Shown here in pieces: positions 1-5,806 of a stretch of 5,806 nt of DNA. The notes beneath the pieces are model-generated. The model was not told the origin of the DNA, did no database searches, and saw only the letters and a program-made list of their open reading frames with translations. The stretch is from DSNY01 sp037442465. Lineage in GTDB: Bacteria > Pseudomonadota > Gammaproteobacteria > Burkholderiales > Burkholderiaceae_F. The position numbers were made by a program, and so were the translations under genes. The stretch is taken from the NCBI GenBank assembly GCA_037442465.1, contig JBBIQI010000204.1, forward strand, positions 1 through 5,806, in the 5' to 3' direction. The first letter of the stretch is position 1. Every line of letters begins with the position of its first letter.

Positions 1-548
1 CGCATCCGTCGACGCCGGCAGCGCGCGGCCCACGCCTGTCGCAGATACAGGCTCCACAGCAGGCGAACGACCACGTACCCGCTTGCGGCCAGCAGCGTCG
101 CGAGCAGGAACACGCCGAGTGCGAGCGGTGCTCCGAGCCCAACCGCCCACTGGGCGTACGCCTCGATCGTCGCGCCGATGTTCGACCAGATCCACGGCGG
201 CGGCGGCGCAGGCGTCCGTCCTCCCGTCGCGCCCAGCACCGTCGCCCCGAGCTTGTACGCGACCAGATACAGCGGAACGATCGTGATCGGATTCGTATAC
301 AGCGTCGTCAACAGCGCCACCGGCAGATTGACCCGGAACAGCAGCGCCGCGATGCCGGCGCCGAGCATCTGGAAAGGGCCCGGGATCAGCCCACAGAACA
401 GTCCCGCCGCGACCCCGCCGGCCGCGGAGCGCCGGTTCAGGTGCCACAGCGCCGGATGGAACACGGCCTCGCCGAACATGCCCAGCGCCTTGATCTCGCG
501 CACCTTGTCCACGCTGGGCATCAAGCGCTTGAGAAACTTCCGTGGCAT
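1..548 (-). CDS. DUF2062 domain membrane protein (partial, C-terminus beyond left edge)
   Basis: Reading leftward from ATG 548-546, the frame stays open for 182 codons to the window edge with no stop, so the gene is 3'-truncated here. The product begins MPRKFLKRLMPS and is a small inner-membrane protein of the DUF2062 family. Residues about 35-105 hold the family core: a WHLNRRS stretch (35-41), then a hydrophobic FCGLIPGPFQMLGAG segment (51-65), then TLYTNPITIVPLY (82-94). Further hydrophobic stretches follow at about 79-100 and 138-166, and the visible end is strongly basic (RCRRRR). A PAPPPPW run sits at 113-119. Family members are usually around 170-190 residues, so nearly all of it is visible. 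The start is constrained by an in-frame TAA at 566-564 and no other start codon between it and 548; no Shine-Dalgarno sequence precedes it. The molecular function of the family is not established. It is transcribed away from tatD-comEC. Family assignment is confident, function unknown. Confidence 0.88.
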   Translation of the reverse strand, partial: MPRKFLKRLMPSVDKVREIKALGMFGEAVFHPALWHLNRRSAAGGVAAGLFCGLIPGPFQMLGAGIAALLFRVNLPVALLTTLYTNPITIVPLYLVAYKLGATVLGATGGRTPAPPPPWIWSNIGATIEAYAQWAVGLGAPLALGVFLLATLLAASGYVVVRLLWSLYLRQAWAARCRRRRM

Positions 549-680
549 CTGAAAAGACAGGATTTAGGATCGAGCATGCGGGATCGGCGGCCGTGGTCTT
601 CCCGGCGCCGGGGGCGCATGGTAACCGCAGCGACGCGCGCGCGAGCCTGACCGTACGACCACGACTTTCGTCCTCCTTCG
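549..680. promoter_or_regulatory. divergent intergenic region between DUF2062 gene and tatD
   Basis: This 132-bp spacer should hold the promoters for both diverging genes. An AT-richer island lies at about 548-570. Within it, TAGGAT (565-570) could be a plus-strand -10 element, paired at 17 bp with GTGGCA (542-547); each matches the sigma-70 consensus at 4 of 6 bases, and the -35 would fall inside the DUF2062 start. This is weak. No good minus-strand promoter is visible. Neither flanking gene has a Shine-Dalgarno sequence in front of it. The sequence before tatD is CCTCCTT, which is a perfect AAGGAGG on the opposite strand (678-672). The role as a promoter region is inferred from gene orientation, not from a convincing box. 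Confidence 0.4.
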
Positions 681-1511
681 ATGCTGATCGATACCCACTG
701 CCACCTCGACGCCGACGAGTTCGATGCGGACCGCGACGCCGTCGTCGCGCGTGCACGAGCGGCCGGCGTGGGACCGATGGTGGTGCCGGCGGCGCATGTG
801 CAGCACTTTGCGCAGACCGCCGCGGTCGCCCGACGGTACGGCTGCGCATACGCATTGGGGATCCATCCGCTATGGGTCGACCGCTCGCGCGAGGACGACA
901 TCGGCGTGCTGCGCGCCGCGACCGCCGCGGCGATGGACGACCCGCGCTTCGTGGCCATCGGCGAGATCGGTCTGGACTTCTTCGTACCCGGGCTCGATGT
1001 CGCGCGACAGGAGTGGTTCTACCGCGAGCAGTTAAAAATCGCGCGCGACTTCGGTTTGCCCGTGATCCTGCACGTACGCCGCTCGCAGGACGCACTGTTG
1101 AAGTATCTGCGGCTGCATCCGGTCGCGGGCGGCATCGCGCACGCGTTCAACGGCTCGGACGATCAGGCCCGGCGTTTCCTGAAAAGCGGACTGCGGCTCG
1201 GCTTCGGCGGCGCGATGACCTACGACGGGTCGCTGCGCATCCGCCGGCTCGCGGCGACACTCGCCGACGACGCCTGGCTGATCGAAACCGACGCGCCCGA
1301 CATTCCCCCGCAGTGGCTGCGGCAGGCGGGCGGGTCGCTGCGCAACGAACCGGCCGAGCTCGCGCGCATCGCCGTAACGATGGCGCAGTTGCGCGGGGTT
1401 GCGGTCGAAGCGATCGCCGAGAGCAACCGGCGCAACGTCTGCACCGCGTTGCCGCGTCTGGCGCGCTGGCTGGCGGCCGTCGCGCCGGCGCCTGATCCGG
1501 AAACCCGCTGA
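681..1511 (+). CDS. tatD: TatD family metal-dependent hydrolase (DNase)
   Basis: The 276-residue product has the length and motifs of the TatD family, amidohydrolase-fold TIM-barrel enzymes that bind two divalent metals; characterised members act as DNases in the cytoplasm. The metal-ligand set looks complete: HCH at residues 6-8, E95 in VAIGEIGLDF (91-100), H131 in VILHVR, H154 in GIAHAFNG (151-158) and D204 in ETDAPDIPPQW (202-212). GIHP (60-63) and LGFGGAMTY (173-181) are also family hallmarks. ATG 681 is the only sensible start because the HxH motif begins five residues later, although no Shine-Dalgarno sequence precedes it. comEC follows after 2 nt, so the two are almost certainly one transcript. 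The exact substrate cannot be read from sequence; other family members are general 3'-5' exonucleases or D-aminoacyl-tRNA deacylase-like. One rare TTA leucine codon (1032-1034) stands out in the GC-rich frame. Confidence 0.93.
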   Translation: MLIDTHCHLDADEFDADRDAVVARARAAGVGPMVVPAAHVQHFAQTAAVARRYGCAYALGIHPLWVDRSREDDIGVLRAATAAAMDDPRFVAIGEIGLDFFVPGLDVARQEWFYREQLKIARDFGLPVILHVRRSQDALLKYLRLHPVAGGIAHAFNGSDDQARRFLKSGLRLGFGGAMTYDGSLRIRRLAATLADDAWLIETDAPDIPPQWLRQAGGSLRNEPAELARIAVTMAQLRGVAVEAIAESNRRNVCTALPRLARWLAAVAPAPDPETR

Positions 1512-1513
1512 AA

Positions 1514-4003
1514 GTGCGCGCTGCCGCGCTGGCCGCTTTCGTCGCGGGCGTGTTCGTGCTGCAGCGGCAGGCCGAGCTTCCGGCCGCGTTCATGTTGGCG
1601 CTCGTGGCATGCGCGGCGGCGAGTTGCTGGGCGGCTGCGGTCGTTGTCGGCGTGCGCGGACCGCACACGCGCGGCGCACCCGCGGTCGCAGCGCTCGTTG
1701 TCGCCGGCGCGGCGCTGGCCGGGTTCGCTTACGCCGCTGCGGTCGCCCACGCACGCGTCGCCGACGAACTGGCGTTCGCCGACGAAGGGCGCGACTTGCG
1801 CGTGACCGGCGTGATCGCGAGCCTGCCCGCGCAGCTCGCGCGCGGAACGCGCTTCGAGTTCGCAGTCGAGCGCGTGGAGACCCCGGGCATTCGGGTGCCG
1901 GCACGCATTGCGCTCGCGTGGTACGGCACGGACGTTCGCGTCAGCGCAGCCGAACGTTGGTCATTCACCGTGCGGCTGCGGCGCCCGCACGGCACGCTGA
2001 ATCCAGGCGGTTTCGATCTCGAGGGCTGGCTGCTCGAGCGCAACTTGCGCGCGAGCGGATACGTGCGCGACGGCCGCGTGGGCGAAGCGCCCGTGCGGCT
2101 CGACGGGCTGGTATGGCAGTCCGCCGCGGTCGTCGACCGCGCGCGTCAGCGCTTGCGCGAAGCGATGCAACGGCGGCTGGCGGCCGAGCGCTACGGCGGC
2201 GTGCTGATCGCGCTCGTGCTCGGCGATCAGCGTGCGATCGCCGACGAAGACTGGGCGCTGTTCAACCGCACGGGCATCTCGCATTTGGTCAGCATCTCCG
2301 GCCTGCACATCACGATGATCGCGGGGCTGGCCGCGCTCGCCGTCGGCGCGCTGTGGCGGCGCTCGCAGCGGTTGCTCGCCCGCGGCTCTGCGCAGACGGC
2401 CGCCGCGTTCGCGGCGGTGGCCGCTGCGCTGGCGTACTGTCTGTTGGCCGGCTGGGGCGTGCCGGCGCAGCGGACCTTCTTCATGCTCTCCACCGTGGCG
2501 ACGGCGCTTGCCGTGCGGCGCGGCCTCGGGCCCGCCACGACGCTCGCGCTTGCCGCGGCGGTCGTGTGTCTGCTCGATCCCTGGGCGGTGATCGCGCCGG
2601 GGTTCTGGCTGTCGTTCGGTGCGGTGGCGGCGATCTTCCTGGTGATGCACGGCCGTTCGGCGTTGCAAGCCGCGCAGTCCTGGCGTGCGCGCGGCGCCGA
2701 CGCGGTGCGCGTGCAACTGGCGGTCACCGTCGCGCTGGTGCCGCTGACGATCGTGTTGTTCCAGCAGGTGTCGGTGGTGTCGCCGCTGGCCAACGCGCTG
2801 GCGATCCCGCTCGTCAGTCTGGCGGTCACACCGCTGGCGCTGCTCGGTGCCGCCTGCGTGACGCTGCCCGAGCCGCTCGCGTCGTTCGCCGTACCGCTGT
2901 TCGCGCTCGCTCATTGGCTGTTCGCGCTGCTGGCGGCGGCCTTGCAAGCGTTGGTTGCACTGCCGTGGGCGAGCGTACCCATCGCGGCACCGCCGCCGTG
3001 GACGCTGCCGCTCGCGGTCGCTGGAGTGTTCTGGTTGCTCGCGCCGCCGGGCTGGCCGCTGCGCTGGCTGGGCGCGACCTGGCTGCTGCCGCTCATCGTC
3101 TGGCCGGCGCCGCGTCCCGGGCACGGCGAGCTTTGGGTGACAGCGCTCGACGTGGGGCAGGGCATGGCCGTGCTCGTCGAAACGCGCGATGCCGCGCTGC
3201 TGTACGACAGCGGGCCGCGCTACGCGCTGTCGGCCGACGCCGGCGAGCGCGTGATCCTGCCCTATCTGCGCTGGCGCGGGATCGGACGGATCGACATGCT
3301 GGTGGTGTCGCACCTGGACAGCGATCACTCGGGCGGCGCCGCATCGATCCTGCGGGCCCTGCCGGTCGACCGCGTGCTGACCTCGATCGACGCGGCAGAC
3401 TTTGCGCCGGCGGGTGCGGCGCGCATCGAACGCTGTACGGCGGGGCAACGCTTCGCGCTGGGCACGCTAAACGTGCGCGTGCTGCACCCGCTCGACTCAG
3501 ACTACGGGCGGCCCGGCATGTCGACCAACGCATTGAGCTGCGTGCTCGCCGCCGGCTCGGGCGACGCGCGCGTGCTGCTGACCGGCGACATTCCCGCGCG
3601 TGAGGAGGCGTTGCTCGTTGCGCGCGGGGGCGCGCTGGCCGCGCCGCTGGCGAGCGCGCCGCATCACGGCAGCCGGCATTCGTCGAGCGACGTCTTCGTT
3701 CAGGCCGTGCGGCCGCGTTGGGTCATCGTGCAGGCGGGCTATCGCAACCGCTTTGGCCATCCGGACGCCGGCGTCGTCGAGCGCTACCGCCGCGCGGGCG
3801 CGCAGATCGCGCGTACGGATCACGCCGGCGCGGTCCAGTGGCGCTGGCGGCGCGACGGCACGATCGAAGTCCAAGCGTGGCGGCACGCACACGCGCGCTA
3901 CTGGCACAACCGCCCTGCGCTGGTGCACGAGCTCGCGCCGAGCGAAGTCGACGAACCGACGGAGGGCGCGCCGCACCTCGACGAGGCGCTGCAGCCGTAC
4001 TGA
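1514..4003 (+). CDS. comEC: ComEC/Rec2 family DNA internalization protein
   Basis: This is a full-length, 829-residue inner-membrane channel for single-stranded DNA uptake in natural transformation. The N-terminus (1-80) has two to three hydrophobic segments. Next comes the DUF4131/OB-fold region (about 85-195), ending in RPHGTLNPGGFDLEGWLLER (157-176). The polytopic Competence domain (about 225-490) contains ISHLVSISGLHITMIAG (255-271), GWGVPAQRTFF (313-323) and a WLSFGA segment (365-370), with roughly ten membrane segments in the whole protein. The C-terminal metallo-beta-lactamase-like domain (about 540-785) has DVGQG (546-550), D565, HLDSDHSGG (600-608), TGD (690-692) and PHHGS (716-720), then GYRNRFGHP (742-750). 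The expected metal-binding residues are present, so a nuclease role degrading one strand is plausible. The tail beyond about 800 is acidic and not recognised. The start is GTG, 2 nt after the tatD stop, with only a weak GGAA upstream; an ATG at codon 27 would cut into the first hydrophobic stretch. Whether the strain is naturally competent cannot be told from this gene alone. Confidence 0.95.
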   Translation: MRAAALAAFVAGVFVLQRQAELPAAFMLALVACAAASCWAAAVVVGVRGPHTRGAPAVAALVVAGAALAGFAYAAAVAHARVADELAFADEGRDLRVTGVIASLPAQLARGTRFEFAVERVETPGIRVPARIALAWYGTDVRVSAAERWSFTVRLRRPHGTLNPGGFDLEGWLLERNLRASGYVRDGRVGEAPVRLDGLVWQSAAVVDRARQRLREAMQRRLAAERYGGVLIALVLGDQRAIADEDWALFNRTGISHLVSISGLHITMIAGLAALAVGALWRRSQRLLARGSAQTAAAFAAVAAALAYCLLAGWGVPAQRTFFMLSTVATALAVRRGLGPATTLALAAAVVCLLDPWAVIAPGFWLSFGAVAAIFLVMHGRSALQAAQSWRARGADAVRVQLAVTVALVPLTIVLFQQVSVVSPLANALAIPLVSLAVTPLALLGAACVTLPEPLASFAVPLFALAHWLFALLAAALQALVALPWASVPIAAPPPWTLPLAVAGVFWLLAPPGWPLRWLGATWLLPLIVWPAPRPGHGELWVTALDVGQGMAVLVETRDAALLYDSGPRYALSADAGERVILPYLRWRGIGRIDMLVVSHLDSDHSGGAASILRALPVDRVLTSIDAADFAPAGAARIERCTAGQRFALGTLNVRVLHPLDSDYGRPGMSTNALSCVLAAGSGDARVLLTGDIPAREEALLVARGGALAAPLASAPHHGSRHSSSDVFVQAVRPRWVIVQAGYRNRFGHPDAGVVERYRRAGAQIARTDHAGAVQWRWRRDGTIEVQAWRHAHARYWHNRPALVHELAPSEVDEPTEGAPHLDEALQPY

Positions 4004-4019
4004 ATCGGGCCCGCCGATT
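4003..4019. repeat. 6-bp perfect inverted repeat after comEC
   Basis: AATCGG (4003-4008) and CCGATT (4014-4019) are exact reverse complements separated by a 5-nt GCCCG loop. They begin on the last base of the comEC stop codon. No T-run follows, so this is not a convincing intrinsic terminator. The right arm ends on the T of the TG of the putative extended -10 element, so the repeat could be a small operator or simply chance in GC-rich DNA. Confidence 0.35.
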
Positions 4020-4027
4020 GCTACACT
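4019..4027 (+). promoter_or_regulatory. candidate extended -10 promoter for the ATP-grasp operon
   Basis: TGCTACACT reads as an extended -10 element: TG (4019-4020), one base, then TACACT (4022-4027), which matches TATAAT at four of six positions. The best -35 at suitable spacing, CTGAAT (4000-4005, 16-bp spacer), matches only three of six, as often seen with extended -10 promoters. It sits 47 bp before the next ATG, in the only spacer of any size between the plus-strand genes, and would give a leader of about 40 nt. This is a pattern match only. Confidence 0.42.
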
Positions 4028-4074
4028 GGCTTCAGAAGTTTGCGAGGCGCGCACGAAAAGCGGGATGATCGGCA

Positions 4075-5487
4075 ATGACGGCGTACGACGAGATGTTCGC
4101 CGCCGACGGTAGCGTCCGGCCGCACTATCGCGAGTTCGCTGCGTGGCTTGCGCAGCAAAGCCCCGAGACGATGCGCAACAAGCGCGCCGAAGCTGACCTC
4201 GTGTTTCGCCGCGTCGGTATCACCTTCGCCGTCTACGGCGACCACGACGACGGCACCGAGCGGCTCATTCCTTTCGACGTGATTCCCCGCATTGTTCCCG
4301 CGGACGAGTGGCGCACGATCCAGGCGGGACTGCGCCAACGCGTGCGGGCGCTGAACCTCTTTTTGCACGACATCTATCACGATCAGAACATCGTGCGTGC
4401 CGGCAAGGTCCCCGCCGAGCAGGTGTTCAAGAACGCCCAATACCGGCCCGAGATGCACGGTGTCGACGTGCCAGGCGGCGTGTACGCGCACATCGCCGGC
4501 ATCGACCTCGTGCGCGCCGGCGACGGCCAGTTGTACGTGCTCGAGGACAACCTGCGGGTTCCCAGCGGCGTGTCGTACATGCTCGAGAACCGGCAGATGA
4601 TGATGCGTCTGTTTCCGGAGCTGTTCGGACGCGTCGGCGTGGCGCCGGTCGCGCACTATCCCGACCTGCTGCTGGAGACCCTGCGTTCGGTCGCGCCGGC
4701 GGGTGTGGACGACCCGACGGTCGTGCTGCTGACGCCGGGCGTGTTCAACGCGGCGTACTTCGAGCACGCGTTCCTCGCACAGCAAATGGGCATCGAGCTG
4801 GTCGAAGGACAGGACCTGTTCGTGCAGGACGGCGCGGTCTACATGCGGACCACGCGCGGGCCGCAGCGCGTCGACGTGATCTACCGCCGCCTCGACGACG
4901 ATTTCCTCGATCCGCTGGCGTTCCGTGCCGATTCCTCGCTGGGCGTACCGGGGTTGCTTTCCGTGTATCGCGCGGGCCGCGTGACGCTGGCCAACGCGAT
5001 CGGCACCGGTGTGGCGGACGACAAGTCGGTCTATCCGTACGTGCCCGCGATGATCGAGTTCTACCTCGGCGAACGCCCACTGCTGGAAAACGTGCCGACG
5101 CATCTGTGCCGCGAGCGCGCAGGGCTCGCCTACACGCTTGCGCATCTGCCCGAGCTGGTCGTCAAGGAAGTGCACGGCGCCGGCGGCCACGGCATGCTGA
5201 TCGGCCCGGCCGCGACGGCGCGCGAGCTGCAGGAATTCGCCGCGCGCATCGAGGCGAATCCGGACAACTACATCGCGCAGCCCACGCTGGCGCTGTCGAC
5301 CTGCCCGACTTACGTCGAGGCGGGAATCGCGCCGCGGCACGTCGATCTGCGCCCGTTCGTGCTGTCCGGCGGCGACGTGACGTTGGTGCCGGGCGGCTTG
5401 TGCCGCGTGGCCCTGCGCGAAGGCTCGCTCGTGGTCAACTCGTCGCAGGGCGGCGGGACGAAGGACACGTGGGTGCTGGAGCGTTGA
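4075..5487 (+). CDS. circularly permuted ATP-grasp type 2 family protein (former DUF404/DUF407)
   Basis: This 470-residue soluble protein belongs to the circularly permuted ATP-grasp family whose mycobacterial relative is Rv2411c. ATP-grasp enzymes join a carboxylate to an amine through an acyl-phosphate; the family is predicted, not shown, to make or attach a peptide. Visible landmarks are NLFLHDIYHDQ (94-104), FKNAQYRPEMHG (118-129), LEDNLRVPSGVSYMLENR (156-173; acidic/Asn residues of the likely Mg-ATP site), LLTPGVFNAAYFEH (218-231), YRRLDDDFLDP (270-280), VVKEVHGAGGHGM (362-374; nucleotide-binding lysine K364 with glycine loop), HVDLRPFVL (422-430) and VNSSQGGGTKDTWVL (454-468). Length is typical and the frame intact. 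ATG 4075 is favoured because the family N-terminus (YDEMF...G..RPHY) starts at once; a weak GGGA (4062-4065) lies 9 nt upstream. The alpha-E gene follows after 1 nt, the standard arrangement for this family. Substrate and product are unknown. Confidence 0.93.
   Translation: MTAYDEMFAADGSVRPHYREFAAWLAQQSPETMRNKRAEADLVFRRVGITFAVYGDHDDGTERLIPFDVIPRIVPADEWRTIQAGLRQRVRALNLFLHDIYHDQNIVRAGKVPAEQVFKNAQYRPEMHGVDVPGGVYAHIAGIDLVRAGDGQLYVLEDNLRVPSGVSYMLENRQMMMRLFPELFGRVGVAPVAHYPDLLLETLRSVAPAGVDDPTVVLLTPGVFNAAYFEHAFLAQQMGIELVEGQDLFVQDGAVYMRTTRGPQRVDVIYRRLDDDFLDPLAFRADSSLGVPGLLSVYRAGRVTLANAIGTGVADDKSVYPYVPAMIEFYLGERPLLENVPTHLCRERAGLAYTLAHLPELVVKEVHGAGGHGMLIGPAATARELQEFAARIEANPDNYIAQPTLALSTCPTYVEAGIAPRHVDLRPFVLSGGDVTLVPGGLCRVALREGSLVVNSSQGGGTKDTWVLER
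5478..5481 (+). promoter_or_regulatory. ribosome binding site of the alpha-E gene
   Basis: GGAG lies inside the last codons of the ATP-grasp gene, 7 nt before ATG 5489. The spacing is good and supports this start. With a 1-nt gap between stop and start, it points to translational coupling of the two genes. Confidence 0.6.
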
Positions 5488-5488
5488 G

Positions 5489-5806
5489 ATGCTCAGCCGC
5501 ACGGCCGACCACCTGTTCTGGATGGCCCGCTACATCGAGCGCGCGGAAAACACCGCCCGGATGCTCGACGTCAACGTCTCGACGTCGATGCTGCCGCAGT
5601 CGGCCGAGGCGGCCGAGGCCGGGTGGCGTGCAATGCTCGGCATCTCGGAACTGCAGGGGGCGTTCGACGCGCGGTATCCGTATCTGACGCCGGCGGACGT
5701 GCTCGACTTCATGGTGCGCGATCCGGACAACCCATCGTCGATCCACAGCTGCCTGCGGGCGGCGCGCGAAAACGCCCGCGCGGTGCGCGGCGCCCTGACC
5801 ACTGAG
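5489..5806 (+). CDS. alpha-E (DUF403) domain protein (partial, C-terminus beyond right edge)
   Basis: The first 106 codons of an alpha-E protein are present and the frame is open to the last base of the window; family members are usually a little over 300 residues, so about one third is visible. Two signatures identify it: MLSRTADHLFWMARYIERAE (1-20) and, near the visible end, NPSSIHSCLRAARENARAVR (81-100), followed by GALTTE. The domain is predicted to be all-helical and is named for a conserved glutamate; its biochemical role is not known. In many bacteria it sits directly beside the circularly permuted ATP-grasp gene (mycobacterial Rv2410c beside Rv2411c), often followed by a transglutaminase-like peptidase and sometimes by a proteasome-like subunit. 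Here it begins 1 nt after the ATP-grasp stop and has its own GGAG, so the two are surely co-expressed. Nothing beyond the right edge can be confirmed. Confidence 0.92.
   Translation, partial: MLSRTADHLFWMARYIERAENTARMLDVNVSTSMLPQSAEAAEAGWRAMLGISELQGAFDARYPYLTPADVLDFMVRDPDNPSSIHSCLRAARENARAVRGALTTE

Noticed and set aside
178..552. A 124-codon plus-strand open frame at the left end
   Set aside because: It lies opposite the DUF2062 gene, whose minus-strand translation has clear family motifs. The plus frame shows none.
601..612. Perfect 12-bp palindrome CCCGGCGCCGGG in the divergent spacer
   Set aside because: At about 70% G+C a rough estimate gives a few 12-bp palindromes by chance in a window of this size. 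It has no T-run and no partner site.
1032..1034. Rare TTA leucine codon in tatD as a possible regulatory codon
   Set aside because: TTA-based regulation is an actinomycete feature and this window looks betaproteobacterial. A single rare codon has no further support.
542..1495. A 317-codon plus-strand frame overlapping tatD
   Set aside because: Arg-rich off-frame translation; the tatD frame carries the full set of metal ligands.
1961..3448. A 495-codon minus-strand frame antisense to comEC
   Set aside because: It is also codon-aligned antisense and Arg/Gln/His-rich, explained by the lack of TTA, CTA and TCA codons in this part of comEC.
1399..3603. A 734-codon plus-strand open frame overlapping comEC in another frame
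   Set aside because: Its translation is a low-complexity Arg/Ala/Gly mix with no motif, typical of an off-frame reading of GC-rich DNA. The comEC frame has all the family motifs across the same stretch.
4021..5502. A 493-codon minus-strand frame covering the whole ATP-grasp gene
   Set aside because: It is codon-aligned antisense to the real gene, so it stays open simply because the gene uses no TTA, CTA or TCA codons. The translation is rich in His, Arg and Gln with no recognisable domain.
4308..5687. A 459-codon plus-strand frame overlapping the ATP-grasp and alpha-E genes
   Set aside because: It crosses the junction of two clearly recognised genes in a different frame and translates to Arg/Ala-rich low-complexity sequence.

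Overview
This is a GC-rich window (about 70% G+C by eye) with dense, ordinary protein-coding content. It holds five genes, two of them cut by the window edges. The protein sequences look betaproteobacterial, most likely Burkholderiales. The basis is the TatD-ComEC pair, the form of the DUF2062 protein and the ATP-grasp/alpha-E pair, which recall Burkholderia/Ralstonia-type proteins from memory. I cannot fix the genus. I see no rRNA, tRNA, CRISPR array, insertion sequence or phage gene.

Layout. Positions 1-548 (minus strand) carry a DUF2062 membrane protein whose 3' end lies beyond the left edge. A 132-bp divergent spacer (549-680) separates it from two plus-strand genes. These are a TatD-family metal-dependent hydrolase (681-1511) and, 2 nt later, a full-length ComEC/Rec2 DNA-uptake channel starting at GTG (1514-4003). 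A 71-bp spacer (4004-4074) contains a small inverted repeat and a plausible extended -10 promoter. It leads into a second plus-strand unit: a circularly permuted ATP-grasp protein (4075-5487) and, 1 nt later, the first 106 codons of an alpha-E (DUF403) protein that runs off the right edge.

Function. The first plus-strand unit concerns DNA: ComEC carries single-stranded DNA across the inner membrane and keeps an apparently intact metallo-beta-lactamase-fold nuclease domain, and TatD is a DNase-type hydrolase. The second unit belongs to a widespread but poorly characterised family system, predicted from comparative genomics to ligate amino acids or peptides. Such clusters usually continue with a transglutaminase-like peptidase, which would lie past the right edge.

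Nothing here is clearly a new system. The points most worth a second look are the ATP-grasp/alpha-E pair, the promoter and inverted repeat in front of it, and a short open frame with a perfect Shine-Dalgarno sequence just upstream of, and in frame with, the DUF2062 gene.
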